Positions 32,757 to 43,707 of a stretch of DNA of 64,000 nucleotides are shown here, in pieces. Within the stretch, counting starts at the first letter, position 1; every line of letters begins with the position of its first letter. The translations under genes were made by a program, and so were the position numbers. The stretch is from Periconia sp. R9002. Its lineage: Eukaryota > Ascomycota > Dothideomycetes > Pleosporales > Periconiaceae. The notes below the pieces were generated by a model that did no database searches, was not told where the DNA came from, and saw nothing but the letters and a program-made list of their open reading frames with translations. The DNA lies in assembly GCA_023627715.1 (NCBI GenBank), contig JAMAHW010000115.1:1-64000 (forward strand), in the 5' to 3' direction.

Positions 32757-33885
32757 TTACTCGGCGCCGTGCACGAACACCTTCTTCTCGACGGGTATCA
32801 CTTCCTTGGGCCCAGGCTCGCCAGCCCTGCCGCCAAACACCAATTGAGCCCGTAGCTTCCACTCGAGCGGGATGTTGTAGTGTGCTTGCGTCTTCTGGTC
32901 GACGAGCGGGTTGTAGTGTTGAAGGTTGGCGCCGAGGCCTTCAGCCTCCAAAGCCACCCAGAGAAAGTATTGATGCATGGCGTTGGAATGCTCGGCCCAG
33001 TCGCCGTAGTGGTGTGCGTAGGTGGGGATCTTCTTCTTGAGCTCGTCCATTGGCGCGGGGTCGTTGAAGAAGAGGACCTAGGAGATCAATGTCAGCGGGG
33101 GATCTGCATGCGGCGTAATATGGAAGTAGCTCCCGCGCCCGGTAATGATGGCGGGGGCATCGGCTTGGAAAGTGTGAGGGGTCGAGAATAGAGACAGAGG
33201 ATTTATGACCTTGCTCACCCCTCCAGGTAACGACCGAGAGTATACGTACAGTTCCTTTGGCAGCCTTGAACCCGTCAAGCCTCGCCTTAGACGTCGCCCA
33301 CTGGTCTTCCGGCACGATTGGCTTCAGCACATCGTGGACCTGATCCCAAAACACCTCGTGCTCCTTGTTGAGCAGTGTAACCAGCCTTACGGACTGGGTG
33401 TTGAAAGCCGACGGGACGACGTTGGCAGCCGTCTGGACAATCTCGACGATCTTGCTGTCGGGGATGGGCGAGGTCTTGTCCAGCTGGTAGATGGTGCGGC
33501 GCTCTTTGGCAGCCTCGAGGTAGGACTTGCTGGCAGACATTTTGGGTGTGGATGTGGAGAAGGCGTGGGTGGAAGACAGCGAGGAAGTAGGCTTCAGGAG
33601 GGAGGATCGAGTTGTTTGTTGCAGAGAAGAGTGGGCTGCGTGGGCGTTCTTGTAGTAGCCGCCGCGGAGCAGAGCCCGCTGGGCCATTTGAATTGGATTT
33701 CTCAGCGACGACGCCATGTGGTGCAGCAATGTATGCGGGAATGCTGTATTCACGCCCAATGGGTCTTGGGAGGTTTCAATAACAGGGTCCGACAGATGCA
33801 AGTTCAGCAGCTGCTGTATGAGGATGGCGGTGATGAGTACTCCCGCAGTAAATCCGACGATGACGGAGCGTATATTGGCAAGCAT
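32757..33885 (-). CDS. Nitroreductase family protein (Hbn1/Frm2-like) with N-terminal extension
   Basis: Exons 33250..33885 and 32757..33077 give 318 residues from the first ATG. The intron (GTACGT...CTAG, 172 nt) joins AAKGT to VLFFNDPAP, a family-typical continuation. The core starts YLEAAKERRTIYQLDK (Arg contacts FMN phosphate), then PSAFNTQSVRLV, and HYGDWAEHSNAMHQYFLW. Yeast Hbn1-type enzymes begin almost at this core, so three starts compete. 33540 (MSASK, AAA before ATG, 203 aa) is the canonical length. 33717 gives a Ser/Arg/Ala-rich presequence ending AFSTSTPK, like a mitochondrial signal. 33885 adds a hydrophobic helix (VIVGFTAGVLITAILIQQLL). I give the full open frame; the core is certain, the start is not. 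Confidence 0.85.
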
Positions 33886-35126
33886 TACGCTGGCTCACGG
33901 CGCCTGGCGTTGGTCGAAAATAAATGCGCCGGATCTTGTTGCATCTTGGTGAGATGTGATTGGGGACTACGGCCAAAAAACGATCCGGATGTCACTGCAC
34001 GCGAGATCCGAGCGGCACAGGGAGGATGACAAATGGACGACAAATGCACGCTGGGCGGAATCGTGCCGCTCGTAGCGAAACACTTCGGCGCAACACTGCA
34101 CGCGCAATCGGATCAAACAATCGTATCATTTTCGAGTGACCCATCAGTATTAGCCACATCGTAAATGTCCTTGATCAAACAACACTGGCTCCACCTAGTC
34201 ATAGACCCACTGGGCAGCGTGAATCCTCTAGACAATCTGCTGGCCCCTTCTCAACACCAGCTGCCAGCATCAACATTCTCATCTTCATCCTCTGTCTGCC
34301 TCCCCCAAGATTCCGGATCGTGGGCACAGGATTCTCGGCAGATGGGTGGAGCAATAAACATCATGTGGTGATATGAGGGTGGATTATCTGGTCAAAGCTG
34401 GTGTTGGATGAAAACAGTGCGTTTATCTGTATAATGAAGCGTACACGATATCATCATATTTCGGCAGAAATTCCGAGCCTCTCTCATCTGGGGCGTTAGA
34501 CGGCTGCAGATCGGTGTCTTAATCCACGTTTACATGCAGGTACTGACATATCTGACATTCAGTCTAGGCCCCGGGGTGATCTCAAGTTCGGTCACGTGGT
34601 AACAGTCACGTTGTATACATAGGTATCCGCTGATCCAATATTTGAACATTGAACTTCCTTGGAACAATGATTCATTGAAAATGAGCATCGCTGATTCAGC
34701 CTTTATGCCCACTGTTCCGTTATTTCGGCAAGGCTGTAGCATTCATTTGCCAAAAGAAGGATTTTCATCACATCAGGAACACAATTACCTGCAGAATCGA
34801 CCTGAAAAGGCGTCACAAGAAAAACTCAGCCTGACACAACCGCTGGCTTACAGTTCATCACTCTTCACCAGCTGGCACATGTCTAAATTTTGAAAAATAA
34901 TCTCAGAGCCAAGTCATCAGTCTTGTCAAGTGGAAGACTGATTCCCAAGTCTGTTTTTGATTGTAATTTGTAATTGTAAAAAGGTAAGTATATACTGTCG
35001 AAGAGAAGAGAAGAAAAAAAAGTTTTGTAAGAGAGCGAAAGTCTCCCAAGACTGCTGCTTCCAGAGCATAAAAAAAAGCCCTATGCTCCATCAAGCATCA
35101 TCGTTCAAGCCAAGTCCCACCGAAAT
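33886..35126. other. Gene-free stretch, about 1.2 kb
   Basis: Promoter of the nitroreductase gene and 3' flank of the xylanase gene. An A-rich tract lies at 35016-35024. I see no supported gene. Confidence 0.5.
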
Positions 35127-35846
35127 CTAACCGGAGACGGTGTACTGGGAGCTTCCACCGGCGTTGCCCCAGCCCTCGGTGGACAGAGTCTGGTAGTTGT
35201 GCTGGCCCAAGTTCAAGCCGAGCTTGGCCCAGGCGTCGAAGTGGCACTTGGTGGTGACGGTGCCGCTGCCGGGCCTCTTGGACTGCCTGTTGCTGATGTA
35301 CTGCCAGAAGGTAGAGGTTCCCTGGATGGAGGGCTGGTTGACCTGCTGGTGCTTCCAGATGTCGTAGACGGATCCGTCGCAGGTGACGCTGCCGACCTTC
35401 TGGCCCTGAGCGGAACCGGCGCCGTTGCTGGTGAACTCCTGGATGTAGTACTCGACGAGGGGGTTGGTGGTCCAGCCGTAGACGGAAACGAGGACGGTTC
35501 CGGAAGTGGGGTTGGTCTGGCCTTGGAAGCTGATGTTGCTGGGATACAGTTAGTACATCGTTGTTAAAAGAGATGGTTGAACTACATACCGAGTGGTACC
35601 GGTCCTCCAGCCCTTGCCGACAACGAAGTCACCAGCGTTGGAGAATTGGACAGAGTATCCGTTGTTGGTGGGCGAGAAGTTGACGTTGCCGCTGGTCTTG
35701 TAGTTCTGGTTGTAGTCCTGGCGCTTCATCAAAGAGTTGGTGTTGAGCTCGAAGTCGGGAACAGAAGGATCGGCGACAGCAGCAGGGGCAGCGAGCGAGC
35801 CCGCAGCGGCGGACAGCGCAAGGGCGACGTGGGAGAAGGCAACCAT
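35127..35846 (-). CDS. Secreted endo-1,4-beta-xylanase, glycoside hydrolase family 11
   Basis: Exons 35590..35846 and 35127..35538 give 222 residues. The 51-nt intron (GTATGT...CCCAG) splits an Arg codon and joins TTR to NISFQG. Residues 1-20 (MVAFSHVALALSAAAGSLAA) are a signal peptide. A short propeptide ends at LMKR, a Kex2-type KR site. The beta-jelly-roll domain follows with NNGYSVQFSNAGDFVVGKGW, VYGWTTNPLVEYYIQE (nucleophile Glu in VEYYI) and TEGWGNAGGSSQYTV (acid/base Glu in TEG). Both catalytic glutamates are present and the length is normal for GH11. It cleaves internal xylan bonds outside the cell. An in-frame ATG at 35864 would add six residues before the signal peptide. Confidence 0.96.
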
Positions 35847-35959
35847 GATGATGATGTTGATCAAAGGGCAAGCGTCAAGCTTTTGGGTAAAAGAGAATGA
35901 TATTGTCTTGGAAGATGCTTGGTGAGCTTGGAATGCTTGGGATCGAGCAGGACGCCTAG

Positions 35960-35967
35960 TTTATATA
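35960..35967 (-). promoter_or_regulatory. TATA box of the xylanase gene
   Basis: TATATAAA on the minus strand lies 114 bp upstream of the ATG at 35846, a normal spacing for a strongly induced fungal gene. Confidence 0.5.
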
Positions 35968-36077
35968 TGCTAAGGTCAGGATTAGAAGCGGGTAAAATGG
36001 CAACAGAGATTAAAACCACCGCGTCACCCCTTGAAGATTTCCCAATCCAAAAATGTCGATTCAAAGTGGAAGTGCCA

Positions 36078-36543
36078 CTGGGGGGTTGTGTGTGCCCGCC
36101 AGCGCCACCACTTCATTAATTTGGGAGTTTCACCGTAATGCATTGCGGGGTGCATTAAATTGCCGGATCATATATTTCCAGAAGCCGCGGGTGTATGCTG
36201 CCAGCGCTATCGCTGCGGAAACATCTCGCTAGGAGATTTCCAAAAGGAAACATCAAGGGGCCAGGATACAAGTGGAGACCCTCTTTCAGGGACAACCTTG
36301 GAACGTATCTAACCAACACAGCTTCGCAAGACAGTTTGCAAGACATCTTCGCAAGTTGCGTCGTCTGATATGTTATTCCCACTGTAACTTTGAACATGAA
36401 GCTGACGATGCCAGGAAATCTTTTGATATGCACGCGTTTTCTGGGGTGCAGCTTGGCAAGGCTTGCCTTCGATTTACGGGAGCTTGTTAGAGTGCATCGC
36501 GTTGATCTCTCCCTCGCCCTAGGTGAATTCTTCCGAGGCTAAA
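36078..36543. promoter_or_regulatory. Candidate CreA and XlnR motifs upstream of the xylanase
   Basis: CTGGGG (36078..36083) and GCGGGG (36145..36150) fit the CreA carbon-repression consensus SYGGRG. GGCTAAA (36537..36543) fits the XlnR xylanolytic activator site, about 690 bp from the ATG. The motifs are short and could be chance; the combination suits a xylanase. Confidence 0.35.
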
Positions 36544-37303
36544 ATGTCTAATATCCCACGTCACGCGGCATGTTGATGTTCAGCCACTCATTCATTTAAA
36601 TGGAATATCGCGACGACGAATTGGGAGTGGGAAATGACGCAAAGGGGTTTTCCCCCTTGCTAGTGCCGAAAATGCATCCCAAAACTCACAAACTCCCGCT
36701 AGTGCGAAGATAGCTTCCGCTGAGATGTTTGAGATTTGGAAGGACACGGCGAGTATGGTGAGTTCAGAACAAAACAAATCATCATTATGAAGTTGTTCAA
36801 TGTGCGTGAGCTGTTGTGTTGTTTTACATAATTTGAACGGAGCCACGAATGCGTCAGTGTAGACTCCAACCTGCAAGCATGTTCATGTACTTTTTCTTAT
36901 CTACAACAGCAGGAAAATGATCGCTGTTGTACACTATTTGAGCATATAGAAAATGACCTACGGTTGAAATTGAGTATCTGCTTGATAGATATAACCGTCA
37001 CCCTGGCTTCTCTGCTATGTAGATTAGGATAAAGCTGTTTTCTTAAAAGAGCACAAGCGTGGCTGAACATAGCCAATGGTCCAGCAATTGATTGTAATTA
37101 GATACTAGAAGTATTCGCAGCTGCTACAGCGGCTGAGTATCGTATGTTGTAAGCGTCTACGGTGATTTCGATCTCAAGATGTGCCTTATGAATGTCCCGA
37201 TCGTGCGTGTACGTTTCGAAACAACCCTCGTCTTCTCCTGTCGTGTATCTTGAAACAACGTGGCGCCCGTCTCGAACATTCCAATCTTACCCACATGTCT
37301 CCA
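36544..37303. other. Gene-free stretch, about 0.8 kb
   Basis: I see no supported gene between the xylanase promoter region and the small membrane protein. Confidence 0.5.
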
Positions 37304-37678
37304 CTAAAACCCGAGAAAAGAGGATACCGCAACATAACCATCCAGGACGGTAAACAACACATCGAAAACTGTGATCCTATCCAACCCATTCCCCATAATC
37401 CACCGTCCGCTTGGAGCCGACAGTATGAAGTTCCCCCATGCCTGGCTGGCATTCGCGATGCCCAGGATTGTCAGCGCAAGAACATCCAAGTCGGTCTCAG
37501 AAGCGGCGAGAGCGGGATTTTTCGTGTGGCTCCAACGTCGAATATTTGTGAGCACCGCGTAGCCGACGTTGATGTAGCCCAGATATGCCATGATGTCGTG
37601 ATGCCAGGGATCACCTTCGGGTAGCGACGAGATGGATGTGTCTTTTGCCTGCGATCGCTTGGCGATCTTGCGCATCAT
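37304..37678 (-). CDS. Small membrane protein, 124 residues, family not recognised
   Basis: This single exon has strongly protein-like composition. It reads a basic N-terminus, then MAYLGYINVGYAVLTNIRRW, DLDVLALTILGIANASQAW, GRWIMGNGLDRITVFDVLFT and VLDGYVAVSSFLGF at the end. Three or four helices are likely. Charged, evenly placed residues between helices (ETDLD, GLDR) argue that it is real. The start is the first of two adjacent ATGs (37678). It stands alone in a large gene-poor, repeat-bearing region. I do not assign a function. Confidence 0.6.
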   Translation of the reverse strand: MMRKIAKRSQAKDTSISSLPEGDPWHHDIMAYLGYINVGYAVLTNIRRWSHTKNPALAASETDLDVLALTILGIANASQAWGNFILSAPSGRWIMGNGLDRITVFDVLFTVLDGYVAVSSFLGF

Positions 37679-40175
37679 GTATTTTTGGCGGAAGGAGAAG
37701 TGGAGAAAGGCACTTTACTCTAGATTAACTCAATTTTGCAATGGGGGCGAGGCGTGTTTGGGACGCTTGTATCTGTACGTGACGAGTGGAGATCGATACA
37801 CGAATTTATGATGTGATACGTCAAATATAAAGGTACGTACCTTGTGTGCCATAACTACAATTTGTCAGTTAATTTAGTGGTACCTCTTTCGCGATATGAC
37901 AGACCAGGTTTCCGGTATACAGTGCCCTCAGGAAGTTTGTACCGACCATTGTGATATCTTTTTGCGCTGGCGAGAGAAGTTGCTGAGAGTTGTTTTGTGA
38001 TGTCAAAAAACCTCGGATAAAGTTGATGATTACGACAGCATTCGTATATGTCGGTATTAAAGCGCCACGTGAAAGCCTGTATGATTATGCCAAGTCGGCA
38101 ATGCTACATGTGATTATTAGGCTTACGAACGAATACGAGCCTCGGATGTAAGCTTAACAAGACTCGAGTGCTCGTGAATTAGGTAGGTACTACAAACTCA
38201 TGTTCTTTGGGTAAGAAGGAAACGGAACAAGGCCCTATTTCGCGAGGATTCTTTCCTGTTTGCGTCCTTCCATGTTTCCGACATTGATCTGTATATTCCT
38301 CGAGAGATGGGCCGAAGTGGCTAATGATCATGATCCACGCTCGTCACACCTCGTTGTAGTGCTGTTAGATCAATATAATGTAATTGATAGATCAGGAGAT
38401 ACATCATCGTAAACCTATACGAATGCTTGCCGAATCAGCCTTGTAGCTGTTCACAGAAACATTCAGGCTATGGACGCGCACTCATCTTAAATAGGTGAAC
38501 AATGATTGGTGAATATTTTAATACATCGTCATCCAAAATTGAACTTCTCTATGCGCATCAGCTTTCCAAGCGAGATAGGTACATAAGCATTGGAAAATGA
38601 GGCTTCGTTGACTGTGAAATAGATTTTGTACTGTTTGTGGTTATTCTCTAGAGATTCACATCCTTTCCTGATCGAAGATTTGATGCTAGCATTCTATCCA
38701 CTGGAATAGGCGGTGGAGGCGCGGGTAGGTCTTTTTTGTCGTTTTAGTTGGTTTCTGATGAAGACTGGACGCCAGAAGGTGTGTCGATACCGCAGACTGC
38801 AGATTGTAGGGAAAAGTACTAACTGCCCTGACTGTCTAGCGTCAGAATATATGGGAACCAGATACTGAGGTCGAAATGACCCAGTGGCTAAATTGTGCGT
38901 GCAAGCTCACAGTAAACTCAAGGAGATTCCTTATAGCCATGCATCTAATCGTAGCCACATGCGATAGTCCTTCAAGGTATCTACCCGCGGTAGATTTTCC
39001 ATTCCATTACCAAATAATCGAAGTAGATAGAGGTTAAACAGGGCACTATAGTCAGCAGGATCCGAGAGCTATCTTTGTACCTGGATCGAGATTCTCTCAT
39101 CATCTCGCTTCATAGGGGACAACTGGCTTTTTTGCGATAGGACCCTGTCACCTCCGATGCGGATGCGCTATTGGGGAATAGTAGTCATGTCTCCGAGGGA
39201 AAGTGATCAGTAAAAGACGCAGACACTTTGAACAGATTTCTACGCTCAGACAATATCACCGAACTATAAAGTACATCTTCCTGTACTCGACGTCGTTTAC
39301 GAAGTCAAATTGCTACTATCTACCTCCTATAATATAGCGATTCTGGACTAATCCAATTGGGGTTCACTACTGGGGACGTAGAAAACGGAAACGGGGATGG
39401 TGTGGGCTTGAAACCACATTGGTTTTCGAACGGAAAGATGTTCTGAACGCTCGTGGAGTCGAAGAACTGGTAAGAGCAGAACTCCAACCTCTGCTGGTAA
39501 GAGAGAAGTTCTGCAGGTGCAAAGTCATACACAAACAAGTGTTCAACGCCTCTAGTGAGGAAGTTATCAAGTCAGTAACAAAGTGGATCGATTTTGTGTC
39601 GCAAGACCCGTACGAAAGCGAGGGAGATTTACAGCAACGTTGGCAGCGTCGCCCCTCGATGCCCAGAATTGAGTCAAAACAAGATTTAATGGCTGTATCG
39701 ATGATTCAGAAGATTTCAATAACTCTATGAAAGAGTCAGAGAAAGAGTTAAAGAATTCTATAGACGATTCAGAACCAGAATCAGTTAGCTCCATCAACAG
39801 GTCCACACATAGAGAAGTAGGATCTTAATAGAACTCTTTGAAGCAAATGCACAAGTGTCGTACCTGAAAACCCGCAGCCATGCAGTGATTTTCCTATAGA
39901 TGCACATCAGATCTGCTTACGAAAAAATACTTAGCTAAGACTGAACACGATCAAACGTCGAAGTAATCATGGAGTCGAGGATCCAGACAGGATAACGGTA
40001 ATCGCTAATCTGGGTCCCTGGGAGTTAAAGTATACAAGGATTCAGTAACTCTGAGGACCATCAGCGGTTCAATACCTTCAAAAGGGAGCTTGAGGAAATA
40101 AAAGCGATCTAAACAGCTCCGGACAACCAACCTTGTCGAACTAAAAACCGCATCAATCGGTCCGCAATTACTTAG
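37679..40175. other. Gene-poor stretch, about 2.5 kb
   Basis: Only short frames occur. A minus-strand frame at 39567-39806 is Ser-rich and protein-like (SSIEFFNSFSDSFIELLKSS) but has no recognisable domain. I consider it an unproven remnant. Confidence 0.5.
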
Positions 40176-40238
40176 TCTTACACCGACAACAGATAACCCA
40201 CAATTCAGAACTGCGGGTTATCTGCTGTCGATGTAAGA
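40176..40238. repeat. 24-bp inverted repeat (hairpin)
   Basis: The left arm 40176..40199 (TCTTACACCGACAACAGATA plus ACCC) and right arm 40215..40238 are inverted copies with two mismatches, separated by a 15-nt loop. The size suggests a collapsed inverted-repeat element or a strong hairpin. I see no clear target-site duplication. Confidence 0.65.
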
Positions 40239-41371
40239 CACGATATATATGGCGTCAACCCCTTTCAGTTCCCCGCTGGCATTTGCAGAGAAACAACGAA
40301 TATTCATGTCTCTAGTGCTGGAATCATACGGGGCATGGTACCGCTGTATTGGCACAAACGTCTTACAGCTTCTGCGTAGATTTGCTGGAGTGATGGAACT
40401 ATTCCCGCTGGAACTTGGGTACGAAGTCTTTTGCTACCAGGGCGCTACATAGTATGGCCTATTGGGGCACTGATCATGTATTGTGACCACCCTGGATGTC
40501 TATAGCCAACTTTGTATCCACTATAGCCCCAGAGTTGTCAGTAAGGAATGAAGGCGCAGTCGGCTGCATATGGCCTAAGATTTTGGTCCGCAGCTCGGTA
40601 ATGGCGATGAAGCGTGATCTCAGGGGCACCCTGTGCTCGCGGTTATTGTTTCGTCCACAAACCCGCCCTTCACTAGATATCCATCCACATCAGCAAAACT
40701 TCCCATATCGAAGACTTCGACAGTACTAACTTTCACCTCGCAATCACATGTAACATCTTTAAAAGTGGCGATACATATGCAGCGATATCCGGGTGTGCGT
40801 ATACGAGGTTCGAGATGTACCCCTTGGTCCCCCTTTCCAGACCCACGCACCGACGCCTACCTGCACCGAAAGTAAGATGCAGGACATTTGTTTTGGTTGA
40901 AGGACTCAGTTGAAGCTGCTGCAGCACAGCCGGGAAGGAATCGGTGGTGTACTATCCCTTTACCGCTAGCACTGACCGTGCCGTGGACCTGTGGTTACCA
41001 CAACGGTAGGTACTATGGGGAGCATGCAGTCGCTCAATCAATACATAGCCCATTCTGCACCCTCGATTGAAGTGCCACCCAATTCCTGCAGGCATGCATT
41101 CTACGAAATGCGGCTGTTCGTTCGAACTCCCTCGTCCCCCTGAACTCGAGTTGGTCACCCACCACTCCGTCACATCACCACCACACCTGCGGCCACAACA
41201 CCATGCCGCCCCCACCCACACAACACGTCGATATCTATACTCTCACGTCGGAAAATGGTGTAGCTAACAGCCTACAGACTGTTCACCCTGACACTGCCGA
41301 GTTTCCTACGTGCAGGCGTGGAGGAGATCATCGTGGCGCTGGGTCGTGAAACCGTGTCGCGCACGAGGCGT
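40239..41371. other. Gene-poor stretch, about 1.1 kb
   Basis: Frames at 40249-40452 (plus) and 40620-40927 (minus) look partly protein-like, but they are short, broken and unassigned. Confidence 0.45.
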
Positions 41372-41690
41372 GACCGTGACGTGGAGGTCCGTGGCGTAGA
41401 GGTGTTCGTGGCGTGGAAGGCGTGACCGTGGCGTGGAGGTGTTCGTGGCGTGGAAGGCGTGACGGCGTGACCGTGGCGTGGAGGTGTTCGTGACGTGGAA
41501 GGCGTGACCGTGACGTGGAGGTGTTCGTGGCGTGGAAGGCGTGTTCGTGGCGTGGAGGTGTTCGTGGCGTGGAAGGCGTGACCGTGGCGTGGAGGTGTTC
41601 GTGGCGTGGAAGGCGTGTTCGTGGCGTGGAGGTGTTCGTGGCGTGGAAGGCGTGACCGTGACGTGGAGGTGTTCGTGACTTCGTGACGTG
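41372..41690. repeat. Minisatellite, 37-bp unit, about eight imperfect copies
   Basis: The unit is ACCGTGGCGTGGAGGTGTTC followed by GTGGCGTGGAAGGCGTG. It repeats head to tail with single-base changes (GCG/ACG) and with half-unit variants in which GTTCGTGG replaces ACCGTGG. The reverse strand is open only because the unit has no stop codon in that frame, so the long antisense frame over it is not a gene. Confidence 0.85.
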
Positions 41691-42238
41691 TGGTGAACGT
41701 GTCCTCAGGAAGGAACCCTCCACCTCAACCACGGAAGGTGTGACTACCCCGCGACGTGCCCGTGACAATTCACGGATACGAAAAGTACACGAATGTATAG
41801 GTATCGACGTGGAACTCCCGTGTTGAACCGTGTGGATGAGTCGGGAGGGAATGGAAACATCTACACGGTTCCGAGCGCGATACGAAGAATCCTGGATGAA
41901 TTCGGATATATTAGGCAGCTCTGCTAGTAGTCTCATGCGGTAGGTAGCTGCACGTCGATCACGACAAATTCACGGGAAGTGGCCGTTTCAAAACGTGTCG
42001 ATCAGTAGGCAAGCTACGAAATCACAGTGTGGCACGATTTTTACGCGGTTCAGGGCGTGTAACTGTAGGTGTTCGTGTTCGCGTTCGCGGGTGGGAAGAC
42101 ACAGATGGTCATAGTGGGTCGAGGAAATCGATTGCTGTGCAAGGCGCAACCCCAACCGTTACCCCCAAGACCTGTGTAATACGTCTCGATCACTCAGACC
42201 CCCACCGAAAGCATGGAATACGGCTATATCTGCTACAC
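41691..42238. other. CGTG-rich flank of the minisatellite
   Basis: This is non-coding sequence rich in CGTG/CACG words, similar in flavour to 48.6-48.9 kb. I see no gene. Confidence 0.4.
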
Positions 42239-42502
42239 TGTCAGGGTATGAGCCCTGTAGGAAGGCGAGGAAGGCACGGAGCCAGACATCCTCATATAGG
42301 CACACAGCTAGCTAGCACCCCAATACATACACATCATACCCATCCATGACCCTGATAATGGTAGCAGCGCCCAACGAAAATTCCCACCGCAGCAACGCGG
42401 TGGAAGGCCTGCGTACGCCCTCCAACGAGCGTGCAGCCAGGCAGCAAACACCATCCCCAGGCCGTGTCTTCCTCGCCTTTCTCCAGAGCTCATACCCTGA
42501 CA
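42239..42502. mobile_element. 264-bp MITE with 41-bp terminal inverted repeats and TACAC target duplication
   Basis: The left end TGTCAGGGTATGAGCCCTGT and the right end, read inverted, TGTCAGGGTATGAGCTCTGG, continue to match for 41 bp with four differences, three of them transitions. TACAC stands immediately outside on both sides (42234..42238 and 42503..42507). The interior (about 180 bp) has no coding capacity and contains a small GC hairpin (CCACCGC...GCGGTGG). It is a non-autonomous DNA element. The 5-bp duplication and TGTCAGGG terminus do not let me name the superfamily with confidence. Confidence 0.8.
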
Positions 42503-42507
42503 TACAC

Positions 42508-43707
42508 CCGGATGCTGGGTGCACAATATGTATGCTAAAACATATAGGGAAGTAGAATGCGATGCTACTACATGCGATGCCCCGGAGAATACCACGCACA
42601 CGCGAGAGAGGTGGCCATTCCTGGATGCGGTTGCTTGGAGCTTGCCTGGAATAACAAGTCATCTCGAGTTACCTGGAAGTTTCAGAGGGGAAAGGTATTG
42701 CGTCACATCGGGGAGCTTTGACTGTCCTGCGAAATCCTATCCCATTGTGACTAGTTATATACTAGGATTCTTAATACAAAAGTGTACATTCTGCAGTGGA
42801 TTTCACTTTTAGTTCTTCATCAATGGATAATTGTTTGTGAAAACTTGAGATGATTGAGAAAGCAGGGACTATCCAAAGACGTGGATGATACTCGTTTTGG
42901 CGTGCCCCTGGGTCGAAATTGGAATATCTCTATAAGAAGATGACAATCTGCGTATGGTAATCGACAGGGCTTTACTGGAGTGAAAATATGAATTAGGGTT
43001 GAGAGCAAAGTTGAAAACAATAACAACCAAGGAGAGCAACGCCTTTGCATCTGCGAGGTTTAGCGGAAGAACGAACGTTAGCCATCAGCACCTTTTCAAG
43101 TATGTGTGGGCGACTATACACACCAGCGCAGCTCTTTAAAGATAAGGGCGGTGTGCTAGCAAGCATAGAAGCACGCTGAGCGTGAAACAGGTTGCAAGGT
43201 ACTGCACTTACATGCCCATATTTATCTCTGTCATTCACGTGTGTCTGCCAATTTCCTGTTCAGGTCGCAGATTCAAAGGGGTTCGAGTACCCTGTCTATG
43301 AAAGTTTCTCTGAGTTCAGAAGAGTATCAAGATGCGACGTGATGTAGCGTTCTGCGACTTTAATCATCCTTGCGAATTGAACGGATGGTACCCGCGAATT
43401 TGGACGTGAAGATGTAGCACGAAGGCTCTTCTCCGTACACCGAGCTACACAGGAAAATGAGTATGTCACTACAACAATGGGGTGTTGGGTGATTGAAATA
43501 GCAAAATCTATGTTCATAGCTATGAAAAGATGACGTTTATTACTACTTGCTTTGCTTATGCTAGAATGAAGATATGATCCAAACGGTATTGAAGGAAAGT
43601 AAGAAGAATAAATAAGTCGAAATGACACGGAAAATTCCAAAATGCCTGTCTCTCCGGCCGTTTCACCACTTTATCACAACACAACGCAAAAACTCCACCC
43701 TGAAAAC
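42508..43707. other. Gene-free stretch, about 1.2 kb
   Basis: Several 70-115 codon frames exist on the minus strand without domains or splice support. This is also the 3' flank of the CFEM gene. Confidence 0.5.

Noticed and set aside
40249..40927. Possible broken gene across plus and minus frames
   Set aside because: Fragments look partly protein-like but give no family match I recognise and no consistent splice model.
41328..41936. 202-codon minus-strand frame rich in RHEHLHATVTPS repeats
   Set aside because: It is the translation of the 37-bp minisatellite, and the frame is open only because the unit lacks stops. No start, domain or splice support.
43270..43290. GGGTTCGAGTACCC resembling a tRNA T-arm
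   Set aside because: The stem has a mismatch and no acceptor, D or anticodon arms can be built around it.
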